From Armatimonadota bacterium (GTDB lineage Bacteria > Armatimonadota > DTGP01 > JAHWJO01): a stretch of 19,662 nucleotides of DNA. Shown piece by piece: positions 16,031-19,662 of the stretch. The position numbers were made by a program, and so were the translations under genes. Numbering within the stretch: the stretch's first letter is position 1; each line of letters starts with the position of its first letter. The notes under the pieces were generated by a model. The model had not been told where the DNA came from and did not search any database. It saw nothing but the letters and a program-made list of their open reading frames with translations. The stretch is taken from NCBI GenBank assembly GCA_019348365.1, contig JAHWJO010000015.1:1-19662 (forward strand), in the 5' to 3' direction.

Positions 16031-16724
16031 TCCCGCCGCCCCCCCGGAAGGCGATTCAAGCGCCGTTCTCCTCCTCTCCGGCGGCCTGGACAGCTACACC
16101 GCCGGGGGAATCGCGCGGGAGCGGGGGCTGGAGCTGTACGCCCTCTCCTTCGATTACGGCCAGCGCCACGACCGCGAGGTGAAAAGCGCCGCCCGCGTCG
16201 CGTCCGACCTCGGCGTGAAGGAGCATCTCACGCTCGAACTCGACCTGCGGAAGTGGGGCGGCAGCGCCCTTACCGATAAGATCGCCGTCCCCACGGGCCG
16301 GGACGAGGGCGAAATGGCGGAGTCGATCCCCAGCACTTATGTCCCCGCGCGCAATATCATCTTCCTCTCGCTGGCGCTGGGGTATGCCGAGGCGCGGGGG
16401 GCGCGGGCGATCCTCGCCGGGATGAACCAGCTCGACTACAGCGGCTACCCCGACTGCCGCGCCGAGTTTCTGCAAGCCTTCGAGGAGATGGCAAACCGGG
16501 GCACGAAGGCCGGGGTGGAAGGGGAGGGCTTCCGCATCTGGGCGCCGCTCGTCCACATGACGAAAGCCGAGATCGTTCGGGAGGGGATGCGCCTGGGGCT
16601 GGACTACGGCCTGACCTGGAGCTGCTACCTGGGCGGGGAGACCCCCTGCGGCGCTTGCGATAGCTGCATCCTCCGCGCGAAGGGGTTCATGGAAGCCGGG
16701 GTTCCGGACTCTTTGACCTCGTAG
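16020..16724 (+). CDS. queC: 7-cyano-7-deazaguanine synthase QueC
   Basis: QueC converts 7-carboxy-7-deazaguanine with ammonia and ATP to preQ0, the precursor of queuosine in tRNA and of some 7-deazaguanine DNA modifications. The 234-residue protein has the PP-loop SGGLDS (20-25), FDYGQRHDRE (44-53), STYVPARNIIFLSLA (105-119), the family motif GMNQLDYSGYPDCR (134-147) and the C-terminal zinc site CYLGGETPCGACDSC (Cys202, 210, 213, 216). The start overlaps the end of the broken GNAT gene, and CAGGGAAGGAG lies upstream. queD, queE and queF are not in the window, so it is a detached pathway member or serves salvage. Confidence 0.96.
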   Translation: MSYDPAAPPEGDSSAVLLLSGGLDSYTAGGIARERGLELYALSFDYGQRHDREVKSAARVASDLGVKEHLTLELDLRKWGGSALTDKIAVPTGRDEGEMAESIPSTYVPARNIIFLSLALGYAEARGARAILAGMNQLDYSGYPDCRAEFLQAFEEMANRGTKAGVEGEGFRIWAPLVHMTKAEIVREGMRLGLDYGLTWSCYLGGETPCGACDSCILRAKGFMEAGVPDSLTS

Positions 16725-17031
16725 GATTGCGCCTCCACTCTCTTGTCTCCTGTTAGGAAGGGAACCGGGAGACTCCCCGTCCTCGGACTGAACGGGAGGT
16801 GCGGCTCCGTGAACTGCGCCAAGCCTTTGTGCGGTATTACTGGCCGAGGATGCCAGGACCGATGAACTCCAGATTCGCCGCCGGTGCAGGGGAGAACCCG
16901 CATCGTGTCGAAGCGGTGAGAGGCGATCTCATGGCGGCTGTAGCTGCGGGATTCGGGCCGCTTCGTTGGATACCGTCCGGGACAACGGCATGGGGTGCAA
17001 CTCTCTGAAAATTATCTTATCATAGAGCCGT

Positions 17032-17055
17032 GATGCAGGCGTGTGGGCCTGCATC
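17032..17055 (+). terminator. Strong 9-bp hairpin, terminator or leader element
   Basis: GATGCAGGC (17032-17040) pairs perfectly with GCCTGCATC (17047-17055) over a 6-base loop, followed by CATCTCTATTGTT, which is only moderately T-rich. It could end the queC transcript or, if the A/T patch at about 17019 is a promoter, form the start of the ABC ATPase leader. Confidence 0.4.
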
Positions 17056-17090
17056 CATCTCTATTGTTCCATCCATCATATCGTGATCAT

Positions 17091-17108
17091 CCCACCCTTA
17101 ATGGTGGG
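17091..17108 (+). promoter_or_regulatory. Second leader hairpin before the ABC ATPase
   Basis: CCCACC (17091-17096) pairs with GGTGGG (17103-17108) over the loop CTTAAT, ending 9 bases before the AGGAGAG ribosome site (17118-17124). Its position suggests an effect on translation initiation or mRNA stability. Confidence 0.35.
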
Positions 17109-17132
17109 GTCTACGGGAGGAGAGCCGGGCGT

Positions 17133-18239
17133 ATGGCCGGAGTGGCGTTGAAGAACCTGTACAAAGTCTTTAAAGACGTGGTCGCCGTGAACGACCTGAA
17201 CCTGGACATCCGGGACAAGGAGTTCATGGTGCTGGTGGGGCCGTCGGGGTGCGGCAAGACGACCGCGCTGCGGATGATCGCCGGGCTGGAAGAGTCGTCG
17301 GACGGAGAGATCTTCATCGGCGACCGGCTGGTCAACGACGTGAGCCCGAAGGACCGGGACATCGCGATGGTGTTTCAGAACTACGCCCTCTACCCTCACA
17401 TGAGCGTATACGACAATATGGCGTTCGGCTTGAAGCTGCGGAAGGTCCCCCGCGAGGAGATCCAGCGGCGGGTGAGCGAGGTGGCGAAGATGCTGGGCCT
17501 GGATGCCCTGCTGCACCGCAAGCCGAAGCAGCTCTCCGGCGGGCAGCGTCAGCGGGTGGCGCTCGGACGGGCCATCGTGCGGGAGCCGCAGGTCTTCCTC
17601 ATGGACGAGCCGCTCTCCAACCTCGACGCGAAGCTGCGGGTGCAGACCCGTGCGGAGATCATCAAGCTCCACCGTCGGCTGGGGATCACCACCGTCTACG
17701 TCACCCATGATCAGGTCGAGGCGATGACGATGGGGGACCGGATCGCGGTGATGAGCGAGGGGGTGCTGCAGCAGGTGGACACGCCGCTGAACCTGTACAA
17801 CCGCCCGACGAACAAGTTCGTGGCGGGATTCATCGGCAGCCCGGCGATGAACTTCGCGGACGCGAAGGTGGAGCGGAACGGGACGGAGACGGGGCTCGAC
17901 TTCGGCGCGTTCCGGCTGAAGCTCCCGAAGGAAGCGGCGGAGCGGGTGGCGGGACACGCGGGGAAGACGGTGACGTTCGGGATTCGCCCGGAGGACATCT
18001 TCGACCGGTCGCTGTCGAACGCCCCCGCCGAGGACGGGAACACCGCGACGGCGCTGGTGGAGGTGACGGAGATGATGGGGGACCGGGCGTACCTGTACCT
18101 GAGCTTCGGGGAGGGGCTGACCTGGATCGCGAATGTGGATTCAGAGACGCAGGCGAAGGACGAGGCGCCGCTGGAGGTCGCGTTCGACATGCAGAAGAGC
18201 CACGTCTTTGACCCGGAAACCGAACAGGCGATTTACTGA
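17133..18239 (+). CDS. ugpC: ABC sugar transporter ATP-binding protein, MalK/UgpC/MsmK type
   Basis: This is the ATPase subunit that drives uptake of sugars or glycerol-3-phosphate with separately encoded permeases and binding proteins. The 368-residue protein has Walker A GPSGCGKT (36-43), the Q-loop in VFQNYALYPHMSV (Gln82), signature LSGGQRQR (134-141), Walker B VFLMDEPLSNLD (154-165) and switch His192 in YVTHDQ. The C-terminal OB/TOBE regulatory region (from about 235) includes IGSPAMNF and FGIRPEDIF. Such an orphan ATPase often serves several importers. The start at 17133 is chosen because MAGVALKNLYKVF is the family N-terminus and AGGAGAG lies 8 bases upstream. Its last 60 codons are repeated at 18935-19118. 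The exact symbol is by family likeness only. Confidence 0.93.
   Translation: MAGVALKNLYKVFKDVVAVNDLNLDIRDKEFMVLVGPSGCGKTTALRMIAGLEESSDGEIFIGDRLVNDVSPKDRDIAMVFQNYALYPHMSVYDNMAFGLKLRKVPREEIQRRVSEVAKMLGLDALLHRKPKQLSGGQRQRVALGRAIVREPQVFLMDEPLSNLDAKLRVQTRAEIIKLHRRLGITTVYVTHDQVEAMTMGDRIAVMSEGVLQQVDTPLNLYNRPTNKFVAGFIGSPAMNFADAKVERNGTETGLDFGAFRLKLPKEAAERVAGHAGKTVTFGIRPEDIFDRSLSNAPAEDGNTATALVEVTEMMGDRAYLYLSFGEGLTWIANVDSETQAKDEAPLEVAFDMQKSHVFDPETEQAIY
18056..18239 (+). repeat. Direct repeat copy 1 (3' end of ABC ATPase gene)
   Basis: These 184 bases, up to and including the TGA, recur at 18935-19118 at an offset of 879 bases. Only three positions differ: 18062 G/A, 18209 T/C and 18222 G/A. Homology stops at once on both sides. 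The two copies flank the DUF433-DUF5615 module. Confidence 0.97.
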
Positions 18240-18243
18240 AGAT

Positions 18244-18270
18244 GATGGAGTTTTACGCCATCTGCTCTTT
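18244..18270 (+). terminator. Weak hairpin plus T-rich tail after ABC ATPase
   Basis: GATGG (18244-18248) pairs with CCATC (18258-18262), followed by TGCTCTTTT. The stem is short, so this is only a possible terminator separating the ATPase gene from the TA-like module. Confidence 0.3.
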
Positions 18271-18289
18271 TAGGATGCGGAATCGCTGA

Positions 18290-18327
18290 ATTTTTGACCT
18301 GTCAGGTAGAATGAAGAGCAGAAGGAG
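18290..18327 (+). promoter_or_regulatory. Candidate promoter, operator palindrome and RBS of the DUF433-DUF5615 module
   Basis: A -10-like TAGAAT lies at 18307-18312, overlapped by the perfect odd palindrome ACCTGTCAGGT (18297-18307), as expected for an autoregulated TA operon. AAGGAG (18322-18327) is the ribosome site, 9 bases before the ATG. No convincing -35 box is visible. Confidence 0.35.
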
Positions 18328-18336
18328 TGAGAAGAA

Positions 18337-18579
18337 ATGCTGCTCAAAGGTGAAGGGATAGAAACTCACCCGGAGGTATCCGGGGGAGACGCTTGCATTG
18401 CCCACACGCGGATCCCCGTCTGGAGCTTGGTGCAGTATCGCCGGCTGGGGGCGACTGATGCCGAACTGCTCCAATGGTATCCGGACTTGACATCGGGGGA
18501 TCTGGAAAATGCTTGGGCTTACTACCAGACTCATCAGGACGAGATCGAACGCCAGATCGAGGAGAACGAGGCGGCTTGA
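18337..18579 (+). CDS. DUF433-family antitoxin
   Basis: The 80-residue protein matches the DUF433 pattern: an N-terminal sheet with VSGGDACIAHTRIPVWSLVQ (about 14-33), then the helix-turn-helix-like YRRLGATDAELLQWYPDLTSGDLENAWAYY in the middle, and an acidic tail, ERQIEENEAA. Families of this kind are paired with DUF5615 PIN-like nucleases and bind the toxin and the operon promoter. The partner begins 3 bases after the stop. The module's codon use is less GC-biased than that of the flanking genes, consistent with transfer. Confidence 0.9.
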   Translation: MLLKGEGIETHPEVSGGDACIAHTRIPVWSLVQYRRLGATDAELLQWYPDLTSGDLENAWAYYQTHQDEIERQIEENEAA

Positions 18580-18582
18580 CGC

Positions 18583-18921
18583 ATGGCCGACCTGATCGCG
18601 GATGAGAACTTTCCCTTACCTGTGGTTCAGGAATTGCAGCGGTTGGGCCATGACGTTCTGCTTTGGGCAGAAACAGGCCTTGCAAATCAGCGTTACCCCG
18701 ATCCGTCTGTACTCCAGCTCGCCGCTCAGAAAGGGAGAGCTCTCCTGACGATCAACCGCAAAGATTTCATCCGGTTGCATGCGGAATCAGGGGAGCATGA
18801 GGGAATTATCGTTTGTACTCAGGATCTCGATTTTCGAGGACAAGCACGGAGGATTCACGAGGCAATAGAGACAGAAGAACCGCTTCGAGGGAAACTCATG
18901 AAAATAAACCGACCCGCATGA
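18583..18921 (+). CDS. DUF5615 (Mut7-C/PIN-like) toxin-type nuclease
   Basis: The 112-residue protein starts MADLIADENFPLPVVQELQR, with the characteristic acidic ADENFP motif (Asp7, Glu8). It continues with LGHDVLLWAETG, then RALLTINRKDFIRLH (about 52-66, holding the second acidic site) and GIIVCTQDLD (about 74-83). This small PIN-like fold is the usual partner of DUF433 and is thought to act as an RNase toxin. The codon just before the stop and the stop itself overlap ATGA, the start of a 66-codon fragment of the ABC ATPase gene. Codons such as ATT, GTT, TGT and ACT are more frequent than in the neighbours. Confidence 0.9.
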   Translation: MADLIADENFPLPVVQELQRLGHDVLLWAETGLANQRYPDPSVLQLAAQKGRALLTINRKDFIRLHAESGEHEGIIVCTQDLDFRGQARRIHEAIETEEPLRGKLMKINRPA

Positions 18922-19118
18922 ACGCTTCACGCCCGGTGGAAGTGACGGAGATGATGGGGGACCGGGCGTACCTGTACCTGAGCTTCGGGGAGGGGCTGAC
19001 CTGGATCGCGAATGTGGATTCAGAGACGCAGGCGAAGGACGAGGCGCCGCTGGAGGTCGCGTTCGACATGCAGAAGAGCCACGTCTTCGACCCGGAAACC
19101 AAACAGGCGATTTACTGA
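18918..19118 (+). pseudogene. Duplicated C-terminal fragment of the ABC ATPase gene
   Basis: The open frame from ATG 18918 (sharing ATGA with the toxin stop) codes for 66 residues: six new ones (MNASRP), then VEVTEMMGDRAYLYL to the native end, PETKQAIY. It equals the last 60 residues of the upstream ATPase with one change, Glu to Lys. There is no ATPase domain, so it is a fragment of the TOBE-like regulatory domain. It could be inert debris or a coupled short product of the TA operon. Confidence 0.85.
18935..19118 (+). repeat. Direct repeat copy 2 (3' end of ABC ATPase gene)
   Basis: This is the second copy of the 184-base repeat at 18056-18239, with 181 of 184 positions identical by reading. 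Two of the three differences are synonymous. It ends exactly at the TGA, after which the sequences differ. Confidence 0.97.
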
Positions 19119-19143
19119 TCCACCCATTTCACCGGCAGAACGA

Positions 19144-19662
19144 TTAAGAGCGCTCCTCCAACGGCTTCCATTGCTTATTGCGGGGGCCGATGTAGATGGC
19201 GCTGGGACGGATGAGCCGATTGTTCTCCATCTGCTCCAGCATGTGGGCGGTCCATCCCGAGGTGCGCCCGATCCCGAAGACGGGGGTGAACAGCTCGGAG
19301 GGGACATCGACGGCGTGGAGGATGAGCGCGGCGAACAGCTCCACGTTGGCGTAGAGGTGGCGGCCCGGCTTCAGCTCCTCTAGAACCCGTACGGTGGTCT
19401 CTTCCACGGCGAGCGTGAGATCGAGGAGTCGTCGGTCATTCGTGCGCGCGGCCATCTTCTCCGCTGCGTCGCTGAGGAGGGCGGCGCGGGGGTCGCGCAC
19501 CTTGTACACCCGGTGCCCGAAGCCCATGATCCGGCGGCCCTGCTCCATCTCGTTGCGGATCCAGGCTTCCGCGCGGTCGGGGCTCTGGATCTGGGTGAGC
19601 ATCTGGAGGACGGGGCCGGGGACGCCGCCGTGCTTGGGACCTTTCAGCGCCCCGATGGCGGC
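19144..19662 (-). CDS. Citrate synthase-family protein, C-terminal part
   Basis: Citrate synthase condenses oxaloacetate and acetyl-CoA at the entry to the TCA cycle; relatives use propionyl-CoA (2-methylcitrate synthase). The final 172 residues are in the window, entering at AAIGALKGPKHGGVPGPVLQ, which holds the first catalytic His in GPKHGG. MGFGHRVYKVRDPRA contains the second catalytic His. LFTPVFGIGRTSGWTAHMLEQ and NNRLIRPSAIYIGP are the usual C-terminal motifs. The position of the catalytic Asp (normally NVDF) reads NVEL here, that is Glu. The gene is convergent with the preceding plus-strand fragment, 25 bases apart. Citrate versus methylcitrate specificity cannot be told, so no symbol is given. 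Confidence 0.9.
   Translation of the reverse strand, partial: AAIGALKGPKHGGVPGPVLQMLTQIQSPDRAEAWIRNEMEQGRRIMGFGHRVYKVRDPRAALLSDAAEKMAARTNDRRLLDLTLAVEETTVRVLEELKPGRHLYANVELFAALILHAVDVPSELFTPVFGIGRTSGWTAHMLEQMENNRLIRPSAIYIGPRNKQWKPLEERS

Larger units (their letters stand above)
16725..17132 (+). other. Gene-free stretch upstream of the ABC ATPase gene
   Basis: These 408 bases hold no coding frame I trust; a 69-codon frame at 16799-17008 has no family features. The first part is GC-rich with short self-complementary pieces such as GGGAGACTCCC near 16769. An A/T-rich patch with a -10-like TATCAT (about 17019-17024) follows, then two hairpins and a GGAGG region before the ATPase ATG. I compared it by eye with cobalamin, TPP, SAM, c-di-AMP and ykkC riboswitch cores and saw no match. 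It may be a long structured leader or a decayed gene. Confidence 0.4.

Noticed and set aside
16799..17008. 69-codon frame in the leader before the ABC ATPase
   Set aside because: There is no ribosome site of note, no family features and a GTG start; probably chance.
16725..17130. Known riboswitch (cobalamin, TPP, SAM, c-di-AMP) or group II intron remnant
   Set aside because: None of the conserved core sequences was found by eye; only generic GC-rich pairing is visible.
1..19662. CRISPR array, tRNA or insertion sequence
   Set aside because: No regularly spaced short repeats, cloverleaf-like gene or transposase was seen.

Overview
This is a GC-rich bacterial window, with strong G/C preference at third codon positions. 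It carries ordinary chromosomal genes mixed with several broken or mobile pieces. No single gene fixes the phylum. The combination of SelB, QueC, a thioester-containing bacterial alpha-2-macroglobulin, a large metallophosphoesterase with flanking beta domains, and DUF433/DUF5615 and PIN-type toxin-antitoxin (TA) modules fits a free-living soil or freshwater lineage of the Armatimonadota/Planctomycetota/Chloroflexota kind. That placement is inference and held at low confidence.

Layout. Bases 1-1794 (minus) hold the 5' part of rtcB (RNA ligase), interrupted by a 445-residue LAGLIDADG intein placed exactly in front of the metal-binding cysteine. Next, on the minus strand, is a secreted protein of unknown function (1913-3223), which diverges from an exported SAM-methyltransferase-like gene (3412-4236). 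Bases 4378-10687 hold a polytopic membrane protein and a 1572-residue alpha-2-macroglobulin with overlapping ends, clearly co-translated. Bases 10801-11440 hold the wreck of a PIN-type TA pair: the antitoxin is frameshifted and the toxin has a stop at codon 3. Bases 11507-16724 form a plus-strand run: selB, a GNAT acetyltransferase, a calcineurin-like phosphoesterase, a second GNAT gene broken by an in-frame TAA, and queC. A gene-free leader of about 400 bases with two hairpins precedes a MalK/UgpC-type ABC ATPase gene (17133-18239). The last 184 bp of that gene is repeated almost perfectly at 18935-19118, and the two copies flank a compact DUF433-DUF5615 TA-like module. The window ends inside a minus-strand citrate synthase gene.

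Functional themes. RNA repair and modification and translation are represented by RtcB, QueC (queuosine/7-deazaguanine) and SelB (selenocysteine). Envelope defence is suggested by the alpha-2-macroglobulin/membrane-protein pair. The most unusual structural features are the intein inside the RtcB active site, the TA module bracketed by duplicated ABC-gene ends, and three genes disabled by single lesions within about 5 kb.

No tRNA, rRNA, CRISPR array, insertion sequence or integrase gene was recognised.
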